From: Sphingopyxis sp. H050
GTDB lineage: Bacteria; Pseudomonadota; Alphaproteobacteria; Sphingomonadales; Sphingomonadaceae
Length of the DNA stretch: 64,000 nt
Assembly (NCBI RefSeq): GCF_001468265.1
Contig: NZ_LNRZ01000001.1
Span: forward strand, 62,001 to 126,000
Direction: 5' to 3'
Both the position numbers and the translations under genes were made by a program. This document shows positions 43,483-51,714 of this stretch, in pieces. Every line of letters starts with the position of its first letter. Within the stretch, counting starts at the first letter, position 1. The notes under the pieces were generated by a model. The model was not told the origin of the DNA and did no database searches. It was given only the letters and a program-made list of their open reading frames with translations.

Positions 43483-44613
43483 CTATTTCTTCTTCTTGCG
43501 CGCGTTGGCGATCGCGGCCTGCTCGGCGTCGTAGGCGGCGGTCGAAGCCGCTTCGAGCGCGCTCTCGGCATCCTCGACGCGTTTCAGGTCGGCGGCCGAC
43601 CAGTTGGCCCGTTCATAGGCGGGATCCCATTCGCCCGCCGCGTCGGCTGCCGCTGCGGCGGCATCGGCGGCGGCATCCGCTGCCGAAGCGTCATCCGCGT
43701 TCCAGTCGGCGCCGGCATCGACGGCTTCCTCGACCGCCGGATTCGTCCAATTGTCCCGCGTTTCCTTCAGCGTCTTGGCGTCGACCTTCATCAGCTTGGC
43801 CAGCTTCGCAATCTCGGCATCGCTGAGATCGGTGAGTTGCTTCTCCTTCGGCAGTTCCTTCAGCTGCCCCTCGATCTGGGGGGCGCGGTCGATGAACTTC
43901 GTGATCATCGGCGGCACCGCCTTGATCGTCGCGAGCATGACCTCGGGATCGGCGCCGAGCGCCATCGACTCGCTGGCGTAGAGCTTGCCTGTGGGGGTCG
44001 CGAAGAAAGCGTTCATTTCGGTCAGCTGCGGCGCGCTGAACTTGCGGGCATAAGCCTTGGCCAGTCCCTCGCGCATCGGCGGTTCGAGGTCGGCGAGCGC
44101 TTCGCTGATCAGCGGCTTCACGACCTTCAGTATCTGGTCGCCGCGCTCCTTGCGGTGCGGGTCGAACAGGTCGGCGATCGCGGTCTTGCTCTTGTCGTCT
44201 AGCGCCTCGATCTTGTCGCTTTCGACGCCGGTCTTGATCGACAGCATCAGCGGCGACGCGCCGTCCATCTCGGCCAGGAACAGGTCGAAAGCCTTGCCGT
44301 AAAGATTATCGACCATCTTCTCGAGACTGCCCGCGGGGAGCAGCGCCGCAGTGCTTTGCCGCGCGAGGGCAAGACGCGCGGGATCGATCGGAGGAAGGTT
44401 GCTGGTGTCGAAGAATTTTTCGACCATTGCGATCGCCTGGTCCATCTCGCGCTGCATCTTCGCCTTTGCATTCTCGAGATTTTCGGGCGAGGTCAGGTCT
44501 TCCTCTGCGGGCGCAACGGTTTCGGCGAGCGGCGCCTCGGTCGGCGCGGCGAAAGCCTGCACCGGCGCACAGGCCATGGCGCCGGCGAGCAGAGCGGTTT
44601 TCCAGTTCGACAT
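43483..44613 (-). CDS. Secreted DUF2059-domain protein between gltD and gltB
   Basis: 376 aa. Signal peptide about 1-22 (LLAGAMACAPVQAFA). The central DUF2059 region (about 170-235) has the ARKFSAPQLTEMNAFFATPT and GKLYASES signature. The remainder is helical with an Ala/Asp-rich low-complexity stretch (about 290-340) and a basic KKKK end. DUF2059 proteins are periplasmic with unknown role. Start 44613, AAGGA upstream, 23 bases after gltD. Its presence inside the glt operon is unusual and is discussed separately. Confidence 0.88.
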   Translation of the reverse strand: MSNWKTALLAGAMACAPVQAFAAPTEAPLAETVAPAEEDLTSPENLENAKAKMQREMDQAIAMVEKFFDTSNLPPIDPARLALARQSTAALLPAGSLEKMVDNLYGKAFDLFLAEMDGASPLMLSIKTGVESDKIEALDDKSKTAIADLFDPHRKERGDQILKVVKPLISEALADLEPPMREGLAKAYARKFSAPQLTEMNAFFATPTGKLYASESMALGADPEVMLATIKAVPPMITKFIDRAPQIEGQLKELPKEKQLTDLSDAEIAKLAKLMKVDAKTLKETRDNWTNPAVEEAVDAGADWNADDASAADAAADAAAAAADAAGEWDPAYERANWSAADLKRVEDAESALEAASTAAYDAEQAAIANARKKKK

Positions 44614-44636
44614 GATGTGAGTCCTTCCCCTGTTGG

Positions 44637-46079
44637 TCATGCCGCCTTCTTTTCGCTTATCGCCTTCGCTTTCAACCACTTTGCCATCTGCTCGCTGACG
44701 TCGCGGCCGTCGCGGATGCCCCAGACGACCAGGCTGGCGCCGCGCACGATGTCGCCGGCAGCGAAGACGCCGGGCAGGCTGGTCATCATCGTCTGGTGAT
44801 CGACGCGCAGCGTGCCCCAGCGCGTGACGCTGAGGTCGGGCGAACCGAACAGGTGCGGCAGTTCCTCGGGATCGAAGCCCAGCGCCTTGATCACCATGTC
44901 GGCGGGCAGGTCGAAGGTGCGGCCGGGGTCGGCTTCGGGGCTGCGGCGGCCGCTCGCGTCGGGCGCGCCGAGGCGCATGCCCTGCACTGAAACCTGCCTG
45001 ACGCGCTTGTCGGCGGTGAAGCTTTCGGGCGCGGACAGCCAGACGAATTCGACGCCTTCCTCCTCGGCATTGGCGACTTCGCGCTGCGAGCCGGGCATAT
45101 TCTCTCGGTCGCGGCGATAGAGGCATTTCACCGACCGCGCGCCCTGGCGCACCGCGGTGCGGACGCAGTCCATCGCGGTATCGCCGCCGCCCACGACGAC
45201 GACATGTTTGCCCTTGGCGTCAAGACGGCCGTCTTCGAACTCGACGACCGTGTCGCCGAAACTCTTGCGGTTCGACGCGATCAGATAGTCGAGCGCGGCG
45301 ACGACGCCGGTGGCTTCGTTACCGGGGACATTGATCTCGCGCGCTTTGTAGACGCCGGTCGCGATCAGGATTGCGTCATGCTTCTGGCGAAGCTGGTCGA
45401 GCGTTGCGTCTCTGCCGACCTCGAAGCCGAGGTGGAAGTGGATACCGCCCTCTTCGAGCCGCTCGATCCGGCGCATCACGACATCCTTCTCGAGCTTGAA
45501 GCCCGGGATGCCATAGGTGAGGAGGCCGCCGGCGCGGTCGTGGCGATCGTAGATATGCACGTCGTGCCCGAGGACGCGAAGATATTCGGCCGCGGTCAAG
45601 CCAGCGGGCCCCGCGCCGATGATGCCGACCGACTGGCCCGTCGCCTTGCCGACATGGATCGGCTCGACCCAGCCCTCGGCCCAGGCGGTGTCGGTGATAT
45701 ATTTCTCGACGCTGCCGATCGTCACCGCGCCGTGGCCGGAGAATTCGATCACGCAATTGCCCTCGCAGAGGCGATCCTGCGGGCAGATGCGGCCGCAGAT
45801 TTCGGGCATGGTCGAGGTCGCGTTTGAAAGCTCATAGGCTTCGCGCAGCCGCCCCTCGGCGGTCAGGCGCAGCCAGTCCGGAATATGATTGTGCAACGGG
45901 CAGTGTACCGAGCAATAGGGCACGCCGCACTGCGAACAGCGCGCGGCCTGTGCATCGGCATCGGGCGCAGCATAGCGCTCGGCGATCTCGCGAAAATCGC
46001 GCGCCCGTTCTTCGGCCGAGCGCTTGTCCGGATAAGATTGTTCACGCCCCACAAATTGGAGCATGCGGTCGGAAGCCAT
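44637..46079 (-). CDS. gltD: Glutamate synthase (NADPH), small subunit
   Basis: 480 aa. Passes electrons from NADPH through FAD and two iron-sulfur clusters to GltB. N-terminal cysteines CSQCGVPYCSVHCPLHN (about 48-64) and CGRICPQDRLCEGNC (about 95-109), then FAD-binding GAGPAGLTAAEYL and NADPH-binding VVVGGGDTAMDC. The start at 46079 follows AAGGGGA; 18 more codons upstream are open but unlikely. First gene of gltD-DUF2059-gltB. A perfect palindrome lies about 70 bases upstream. Confidence 0.97.
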   Translation of the reverse strand: MASDRMLQFVGREQSYPDKRSAEERARDFREIAERYAAPDADAQAARCSQCGVPYCSVHCPLHNHIPDWLRLTAEGRLREAYELSNATSTMPEICGRICPQDRLCEGNCVIEFSGHGAVTIGSVEKYITDTAWAEGWVEPIHVGKATGQSVGIIGAGPAGLTAAEYLRVLGHDVHIYDRHDRAGGLLTYGIPGFKLEKDVVMRRIERLEEGGIHFHLGFEVGRDATLDQLRQKHDAILIATGVYKAREINVPGNEATGVVAALDYLIASNRKSFGDTVVEFEDGRLDAKGKHVVVVGGGDTAMDCVRTAVRQGARSVKCLYRRDRENMPGSQREVANAEEEGVEFVWLSAPESFTADKRVRQVSVQGMRLGAPDASGRRSPEADPGRTFDLPADMVIKALGFDPEELPHLFGSPDLSVTRWGTLRVDHQTMMTSLPGVFAAGDIVRGASLVVWGIRDGRDVSEQMAKWLKAKAISEKKAA

Positions 46080-46147
46080 GCCATATCCCCTTCGTTGATG
46101 GAGGCGATGGCATGGGTTCAAAGCAGCTGTCACGGGCGAAATGCGAG

Positions 46148-46170
46148 TTAGGTCAGTATTATTGACCTAA
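46148..46170. promoter_or_regulatory. TTAGGTCA-N7-TGACCTAA palindrome upstream of gltD
   Basis: Perfect 8-base arms around GTATTAT, A+T-rich, in the gap between gltD and uppP, both read leftward. It looks like an operator for a dimeric regulator of glutamate synthase. I cannot assign the regulator. Confidence 0.65.
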
Positions 46171-46239
46171 AATAGAGGCGCGATTTGCCTCAAAACAGCA
46201 CGGCGCAATTTTCTTTCATAAAATAAGTCCGTATCGGTC

Positions 46240-47040
46240 CTATCTCATGCCCAGCCATAGCAGCGCGGCGATGCCGACGATGATTCGATACCAGGCGAAA
46301 GGCGCAAAGCCGTAGCGGGTTACCACCGCAAGGAAGGCCTTGATCACCGCCCACGCGACAACGAACGAGACGAAGGCGCCGAGCGCGATCAGCCCGATGT
46401 CGTTTTTCGTGATCGCGTCCTGATGTTTGGCGAGTTGGAGCACCGTCGCGCCGGTCAGCGTCGGCAGCGCGAGGAAGAAGCTGAACTCGGCGGCGGTCTT
46501 GCGGTCGATACCGAGCGCCATCGCGCCCATGATCGTCGCGCCCGAGCGGCTGACGCCGGGGATCATCGCGATGCACTGAACCAGGCCGACGATGATCGAC
46601 TGGCGCGTCGAGAGCGCCGCGACGCCGCCGCTTTCCTTCGGTTTGGCAAAACGCTCGACGAGCAGGATGCCGACGCCGCCGATAATCAGCGCCCAGGCGA
46701 CGACGACCGCATTTTCGAGCAACGCTTCGATATAGTCGCCGAAGGCAAGGCCGAGGACCACCGCGGGAACGAAGGCGAGCAGCAGATTGCGCACAAAGGC
46801 GATCGCGACCGGATCGCGCCGGAAGAAGCCCGTAAACATGTCCCAGAACAGCTTGCGATAAAGCACAACGATCGCAAGGATCGCGCCCGGCTGGATCGCA
46901 ATGTTGAATACCGCCCACTTGGAGGCGTCGTAGCCCAGCAGTTCGGTCGCAAGGATGAGATGGCCCGTCGACGAGACGGGGAGGAATTCGGTCAGTCCCT
47001 CGACGATACCGAGGATGACGGCGATCAGCCAGATGCTCAT
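46240..47040 (-). CDS. uppP: Undecaprenyl-diphosphatase
   Basis: 266 aa membrane phosphatase that recycles undecaprenyl pyrophosphate for cell-wall synthesis; overexpression gives bacitracin resistance (BacA). EGLTEFLPVSSTGHLILA (about 14-31) and PGVSRSGATIMGAM (about 155-168) are the two catalytic motifs, in about eight transmembrane helices. The start at 47040 removes a 25-codon extension of non-membrane character. Confidence 0.97.
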   Translation of the reverse strand: MSIWLIAVILGIVEGLTEFLPVSSTGHLILATELLGYDASKWAVFNIAIQPGAILAIVVLYRKLFWDMFTGFFRRDPVAIAFVRNLLLAFVPAVVLGLAFGDYIEALLENAVVVAWALIIGGVGILLVERFAKPKESGGVAALSTRQSIIVGLVQCIAMIPGVSRSGATIMGAMALGIDRKTAAEFSFFLALPTLTGATVLQLAKHQDAITKNDIGLIALGAFVSFVVAWAVIKAFLAVVTRYGFAPFAWYRIIVGIAALLWLGMR

Positions 47041-47147
47041 GGGGCTCCAATATGCCGTTTGCGGTTGTGCGAAAGGGCGCCCGACCGATGCCGGACGCCC
47101 TTGTCCTGTCCCCAAGCCTACGCAGCGCAGGCCGCTTTTGCCAGCGG

Positions 47148-47380
47148 CTATTTATGCCGCGCGTCGCAGGCTTTCAGCACATTGGCCGGCGGACCGAGCT
47201 CGAGCGCCCGCGCGATCAGTTTCTTAGGGCTGGTCGCGAGTCCGATGTTGGGATCGCGCTCGCGGCTTCCAGCTTCGCGTGCACGCGTCGCACGCTCGGC
47301 GGCATCCTTCGGCAGTCCATGAAGGCCGGCGTGTCGTCGCACCCGGCCAGCGGCATCGAAACCGCGACCAGCGCGGTCAC
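47148..47380 (-). pseudogene. Possible small lipoprotein gene broken by one frameshift
   Basis: From GTG 47380 the minus strand reads a hydrophobic stretch ending in lipobox LAGC (Cys codon 47339-47341) and TPAFMDC. The frame then turns basic and atypical, while the neighbouring frame becomes plausible (KDAAERATRAREAGSRER ... PPANVLKACDARHK, TAG at 47148). Adding one C near 47312-47316 would join the two as MDC-PKDAAE. This could be a genuine mutation, a sequence error, or coincidence. No family recognised. The rest of 47041-47466 holds nothing else I can support. Confidence 0.35.
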
Positions 47381-47466
47381 GTCCCCAAATCGTATCGCTC
47401 TCCCCGCCCAGAACGAGGCGACCCGCGCGCGGGGCTGGCAGTCTTCGCGGGAGTCGCGGGGGGCGG

Positions 47467-48399
47467 TTAAGCGGTTTGGGCGAAGCGGCCGTGGCGGCGA
47501 TACTGGACCAGCCAGCCGTCGGCGACTGAGGCGAGCGAGGTCGGGGTGACGCCAAGCTGGCCAAGGCCCTTGGCGCCGCTTGCGACGACATTGTCGCGCT
47601 GAAGCATCAGCCACTGGTCTTTGGTGATCGGGGCGCCTGGCGCCCAGCCAAAGCCGGTTGCCAGCGTCGACGACGCGATGTCGGGGATCTCGACGAACAG
47701 GCGCTTGCGTCCTATTGCGCCGGCGATCCACTGCTGCAGCTCGAGCATCGTCAGCACCTGTGGCCCGCCGAGTTCGAAGGTCTTGTACGCCGCGCCATCG
47801 CCGAGCGCCGCGACAACGGCATCGGCGACATCGCCGACATAGACCGGCTGAAACTTCGTTTTGGGCGCGATCACCGGCACCACGGGCAGCATGCGGATCA
47901 ATGCGGCGAAGCGATTGATGAAACTGTCTTCGCGCCCGAACACGATCGAGGGGCGCAGGATCACGGCGCGCGGAAACGCCTTGCGGACCGCCGCCTCCCC
48001 GTCGCCCTTGCTGCGGCCATAGGCCGATGGCGATTCGCTGTCGGCGCCGATCGCCGAAATATGGATAAGGGTGCCGACACCGGCGGCTTTCGCGGCCGCG
48101 GCTACATGGCCGGCGCCGCCGGCCTGCACCGCGACCATGTCGTCGAACGCGCCGACGAGGTTGATGACGGCATCGCTGCCCGCGACGGCTCGCGCCACGC
48201 CGGCGGGGTCGCGAACATCGGCCGCAGCGAATTGCGTCTGGCCGAGCCCGCCGAGCGGCTTCAGGAACACGGCCTTGCGCGGCTCGCGCTCGGCCACGCG
48301 GACACGCGCGCCGCGGGCGAGAAGGCGCTGCACAACATAGCGGCCGAGGAAGCCGCCGCCGCCGAATACCGTGATCAACTGCCCGTCGAGGTTGCGCAT
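47467..48399 (-). CDS. NDUFA9-like atypical SDR (complex I NDUFA9 subunit family)
   Basis: 310 aa NAD(P)-binding protein. VFGGGGFLGRYVVQRLLARG (about 9-28) is the Rossmann motif; INLVGAF, GRSKGDGE in place of the usual YxxxK, LRPSIVFGREDSF and FQPVYVGDVADAV follow as in atypical extended SDRs. Alphaproteobacterial members resemble the NDUFA9 accessory subunit of respiratory complex I; the job in bacteria is unproven. The start is the ATG at 48399. Confidence 0.9.
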   Translation of the reverse strand: MRNLDGQLITVFGGGGFLGRYVVQRLLARGARVRVAEREPRKAVFLKPLGGLGQTQFAAADVRDPAGVARAVAGSDAVINLVGAFDDMVAVQAGGAGHVAAAAKAAGVGTLIHISAIGADSESPSAYGRSKGDGEAAVRKAFPRAVILRPSIVFGREDSFINRFAALIRMLPVVPVIAPKTKFQPVYVGDVADAVVAALGDGAAYKTFELGGPQVLTMLELQQWIAGAIGRKRLFVEIPDIASSTLATGFGWAPGAPITKDQWLMLQRDNVVASGAKGLGQLGVTPTSLASVADGWLVQYRRHGRFAQTA

Positions 48400-48557
48400 T
48401 GCCGTTCGCCTGGTTGTGATTCTCTGAGGAAGGACGCGAGGGGCGTCCCGATGGGCTCCCATGCCGCGAAGCGCCGGGCGGGGCAAGGGCCGAGACGGCG
48501 GCGAGCGCGCAAAACCGTGCCGCGGCGATAAAATATGCCGAGCTCCCCGCGCCGCGG

Positions 48558-48586
48558 TTGACAAGCGCCACGCCGCGCCGCTAAGC
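48558..48586 (+). promoter_or_regulatory. Sigma-70-type promoter for the tRNA pair
   Basis: TTGACA (48558-48563), 17 bases, CTAAGC (48581-48586). A perfect -35 element with standard spacing places the transcript start about 10 bases before tRNA-Leu. The -10 is GC-tolerant, as usual in this group. Confidence 0.6.
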
Positions 48587-48603
48587 GCCCGCTCCTACCC
48601 CGT

Positions 48604-48690
48604 GCCCAGATGGCGGAATTGGTAGACGCACCAGCTTCAGGTGCTGGCGATCGCAAGGTCGTGGAGGTTCGAGTCCTCTTCTGGGCACCA
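48604..48690 (+). tRNA. tRNA-Leu(CAG)
   Basis: 87 bases including an encoded CCA end. GCCCAGA pairs with TCTGGGC in the acceptor stem. CCAGC/GCTGG forms the anticodon stem with loop TTCAGGT, so the anticodon is CAG. The long variable arm (GCGATCGCAAGGTCGT region) and GGTTCGAGTCC T-arm fit tRNA-Leu. Confidence 0.96.
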
Positions 48691-48692
48691 GT

Positions 48693-48768
48693 GCCGCTTT
48701 AGCTCAGTTGGTAGAGCACATCATTCGTAATGATGGGGTCACAGGTTCGAGTCCTGTAAGCGGCACCA
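48693..48768 (+). tRNA. tRNA-Thr(CGT)
   Basis: 76 bases including CCA. GCCGCTT pairs with AAGCGGC. The anticodon loop TTCGTAA gives anticodon CGT. D-arm GCTCAGTTGGTAGAGC and T-arm GGTTCGAGTCC are standard. It starts two bases after tRNA-Leu, so both come from one transcript. Confidence 0.96.
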
Positions 48769-48886
48769 CTATCCCGTCTCCGCTTTACACCGGCCTTTCG
48801 ACCCGTTCGGCTGGCACAGTGATTTCGCCTTCGGGCAAAATCGCGCGGCTGTGCCGCGGCGCGCGTTCGGTGATAGGGACGGGCGT

Positions 48887-48988
48887 ATGACCGATCCGAT
48901 CGTCTTTTCGCCGCCCGTCCAGATCGCCGGCGGCGCCGTTCGCGGCGTGCTCGATGACGGCATCGTCCGTTATCTCGGCATTCCTTAG
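48887..48988 (+). pseudogene. N-terminal stump of a type-B carboxylesterase gene
   Basis: ATG 48887 opens 33 codons (IAGGAVRGVLDDGIVRYLGIP at its end, given here as GAVRGVLDDGIVRYLGIP) and then a TAG. G-x-V-R-G-x4-DG-I-x2-Y-x-GIP is the start of para-nitrobenzyl-esterase-like proteins, in which GIPYA continues. The catalytic part is missing; the next bases belong to another gene family. Confidence 0.7.
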
Positions 48989-49106
48989 GCTGCGCCGCCG
49001 CGAGGTGGCGGAGGCGATTGCGGCAAGGTCGCCCGCGCGGGCGCGGGCGGCGATGGAGAGCCATTTCGCGAGTTCGATCGGCGAGATGCTGCGCGATCAG
49101 GTTTAG
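48975..49106 (+). pseudogene. C-terminal stump of a GntR/FadR-type (FCD-domain) regulator gene
   Basis: In the frame ending with TAG at 49104-49106 the DNA encodes LRRREVAEAIAARSPARAR then AAMESHFASS and a short tail. This is the last helix region of FCD domains (IxxAIxARDPxxARxAMxxHL). No DNA-binding part precedes it; it joins directly to the esterase stump, a deletion scar. It overlaps the end of the convergent gene at 49103. Confidence 0.65.
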
Positions 49107-49966
49107 GCGGCGGCGGTTGCGGCCATGACCTGGCGGCCGTCGCTGGCGAAGGCGGCGAGTTCGATGGTGTCGAAGGTGCCGCGCAGCGTCAGGTGGAGCT
49201 CCTCGTTGCAGATCGCGGGGGAGGTTCCTCTAAAATCGAATTTTTTCAGTGTGTTATCTCCGAAATGCAGCGCCGCAAGGTCGAGCAGCAGCGTCGCGGT
49301 GAGCGGGCCGTGGACCACCAGGCCGCGATAGCCCTCTTCTTGGCAAGCATAGGGCAGGTCGTAGTGGATGCGGTGGCTGTTGAAGGTCAGCGCCGAGTAG
49401 CGGAACAGCAGGGCTTCCGACGGGACGAGCATCCGGTGCGCGTCCCAGCCCGATGCGTCGAAGTTGCCACTTGCCGGCGGCGGGGCGGGCGGCGCTCCAG
49501 CAGGCGCCGGTTCGCGGAAGACGATCGACTGGATTTCGCGCACCGCGAGTTCGCCGTCGCCGCGGGTTTCATGCGCGACTTCGGCGAAGACGAGCTTGCC
49601 GGAGCCGCCCTGCTTTTCGGTGATCGAGGCGACGCGCGAGCTGCGCATCACCGACTGGCCGGGGCGCAGCGGCGCGACAAATTCGACCTTGCTGGCGGCC
49701 CACATGCGGCGGGGCAGGGGGATGGGGGGCAGGAAGCTGTCGTCGCTGTCTTCGCGTAGCGGATGGCCGTCGGCGCCGAGGATCGCGGTCGGCGCGTCGG
49801 GGAGGCAGAGGCACCAGTGATAGGCCTGCGGGACGCTGCCGTCGGCGGGCGCGGCGCGGTCGAGCGTCGCGAGCCAGCGTTTCACGGCGGCTGGGTCGAC
49901 ATGGTCGTGGCGGACATCCTCGCGGCCGATCCAGCTCTGCCAGTCGTTCGTAATTTGGGCGCTCAT
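49103..49966 (-). CDS. MaoC-like / FAS1-type acyl-CoA hydratase
   Basis: 287 aa double hot-dog protein, probably hydrating an unsaturated acyl-CoA. The N-terminal half matches FAS1-like dehydratase domains (LPRRMWAASKVEFVAPLRPG, about 85-104); the second half has the active FNSHRIHYDLPYA motif (about 194-206) with Asn/His/Tyr as in HTD2 or mesaconyl-C4-CoA hydratase, and GLVVHGPLTATLLLDL. Its start shares a base with the stop of the acyl-CoA dehydrogenase gene. Substrate unknown. Confidence 0.88.
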   Translation of the reverse strand: MSAQITNDWQSWIGREDVRHDHVDPAAVKRWLATLDRAAPADGSVPQAYHWCLCLPDAPTAILGADGHPLREDSDDSFLPPIPLPRRMWAASKVEFVAPLRPGQSVMRSSRVASITEKQGGSGKLVFAEVAHETRGDGELAVREIQSIVFREPAPAGAPPAPPPASGNFDASGWDAHRMLVPSEALLFRYSALTFNSHRIHYDLPYACQEEGYRGLVVHGPLTATLLLDLAALHFGDNTLKKFDFRGTSPAICNEELHLTLRGTFDTIELAAFASDGRQVMAATAAA

Positions 49967-51561
49967 CAATTGCGTCCTCCGGTCAGCCCGCGCGCGATCA
50001 CCTGCGCCTGAATCTCCGCCGCGCCTTCGAAGATGCCCAGAATGCGCGCGTCGCAGAGGATGCGGCTGATCTCATATTCGAGCGCATAGCCGTTGCCGCC
50101 ATGGATCTGCAGGCTTGCATCGGCGTTCGCCCAGGCGGCGCGCGCGCCGAGCAGCTTGGCCATGCCCGCCTCGATATCGCAGCGCTTGCCCTGATCCTTG
50201 GCGCGCGCGGCGGCATAGCTCAGCTCGCGCGCCATCACGAAATCGACGAGGCTCATCGCGAGTTTGTCCGACACGCGCGGGAAATGGACGATCGCCTTGC
50301 CGAACTGCTTGCGGGTCAGCGCATAACCCAGCCCGAGTTCGAGCGCGCGGCGCGCGACACCGACGGCGCGCGCGGCGGTCTGGATGCGCGCGCCCTCGAA
50401 GGTGCGCATGAGCTGCTTGAAGCCCTGGCCTTCCTCGCCGCCGAGCAGCGCGTCGGCGGGGGCCGCAAGCCCCTCGAACTGCAGCGCATATTCGCGCATC
50501 CCGCGATAGCCGAGCACCTCGATCTCGCTGCCGGTCATCCCGTCGGCGGGGAAGGGATCGACCTCGGTCCCGCGCGGCTTGGGGACGAGCAGCATCGACA
50601 GGCCGGCATAGCCCTTCGCGTCGGGGACGGTGCGCGCGAGCAGGGTCATCAGGTCCGAGCGCGCAGCGTGGGTGATCCAGGTCTTGGCGCCGTCGATGAT
50701 CCACCGGTCGCCCTCGCGGCGCGCGCGGGTCTGGAGCGCGCCGAGGTCGGAGCCGACATCGGGTTCGGTGAAGACCGCGGTGGGCAGGATTTCGCCGCTG
50801 GCGATGCGCGGCAGCCATTCGGCCTTTTGCGCGCCGGTGCCGCCTTGGGCGATCAGTTCGCCCGCAATCTCCGACCGGGTGCCGAGCGAGCCGGCGCCGA
50901 TCCAGCCGCGCGACAATTCCTCGGTGACGATGCACATGACGAGCTTGCCGAGGCCGAGGCCGCCATATTGTTCGGGGATACAGACGCCGAAGGTGCCGAG
51001 GTCGGCCATCGCCTGAACCGTCGCGTCGGGGATCAGATCGTTGGCGAGGTGCCAGCCGTGCGCGTTCGGGACGATCGCGGCGTCGGTGAAGCGGCGGTAC
51101 TGATCGCGGATCGCGTCGAGATCGGCGTCGTGCAGCGTTTCGCTGGGCCAGTGACCTTCGGCGAGTGCGGCGGCGACCTCGGCGCGGCTGGCGGCGTGGT
51201 CGGCTTCGAGCAGATCGGCGCAGGTCTCGGCGAGGGTGCGGGCGGCAGCGGCGAGGCCGAGATCGGCGGGGCGGAAGATCTCGTTCTGCCCCATCGGCAG
51301 GCCGCCGGTGAGCTGGCCGATGCTTTCCGCGAACGCGAGGAGGGTGATCTGGGCGTCGAGGGGGTTCGAGTCCGGGCCGGACTCGTTCCAGCCGAGCGTT
51401 GCCTCGAGCGCCGCGACCGTCGTTGCGACCCACGCAAAGCCATGCGCTGCGCGCTGTTCGCTATCGATCGGCTTGGCGGCCAGCCTTTCGGCGAGCGCGG
51501 CCTGCGCCGCGCTGCGGTAGGCTTGCGCCGCGGTGAGCGCGCGGTTCAGATCCGCACGCAT
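49966..51561 (-). CDS. Acyl-CoA dehydrogenase with extended N-terminus
   Basis: 531 aa FAD enzyme. The catalytic core has [19 protein letters not shown] (about 263-281), [25 protein letters not shown] and the C-terminal [19 protein letters not shown] and [23 protein letters not shown]. The first ~150 residues, helical and Ala-rich, are longer than in a common 390-aa dehydrogenase and recall AidB-like or long ACAD subfamilies. Start set at ATG 51561 rather than the TTG two codons upstream. One operon with the MaoC gene. Confidence 0.9.
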   Translation of the reverse strand: MRADLNRALTAAQAYRSAAQAALAERLAAKPIDSEQRAAHGFAWVATTVAALEATLGWNESGPDSNPLDAQITLLAFAESIGQLTGGLPMGQNEIFRPADLGLAAAARTLAETCADLLEADHAASRAEVAAALAEGHWPSETLHDADLDAIRDQYRRFTDAAIVPNAHGWHLANDLIPDATVQAMADLGTFGVCIPEQYGGLGLGKLVMCIVTEELSRGWIGAGSLGTRSEIAGELIAQGGTGAQKAEWLPRIASGEILPTAVFTEPDVGSDLGALQTRARREGDRWIIDGAKTWITHAARSDLMTLLARTVPDAKGYAGLSMLLVPKPRGTEVDPFPADGMTGSEIEVLGYRGMREYALQFEGLAAPADALLGGEEGQGFKQLMRTFEGARIQTAARAVGVARRALELGLGYALTRKQFGKAIVHFPRVSDKLAMSLVDFVMARELSYAAARAKDQGKRCDIEAGMAKLLGARAAWANADASLQIHGGNGYALEYEISRILCDARILGIFEGAAEIQAQVIARGLTGGRN

Positions 51562-51587
51562 CGTCAAAACCCGTCCTCATTGCCATC

Positions 51588-51659
51588 GTCACCCCGGACT
51601 TGATCCGGGGTCCATGCCATCGGCGCGGCAATGGACCCCGGATCAAGTCCGGGGTGACG
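51588..51659. repeat. Palindromic repeat, GGACTTGATCCGG family (B)
   Basis: GTCACCCCGGACTTGATCCG and its complement at the right end; nearly the same as 4161-4233. It interrupts the catabolic cluster between the thiolase and dehydrogenase genes. Confidence 0.85.
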
Positions 51660-51714
51660 AGGAAGGGGAGCTTGGTTCATTCTGGCTGCCTGACGCTTAT
51701 CGTTCTCCGGCGCC

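Noticed and set aside
48604..49106. tRNA-Thr 3' end as an attachment site of an integrated element
   Set aside because: No integrase gene and no repeated tRNA 3' fragment was seen within the following kilobases; only gene stumps support past rearrangement.
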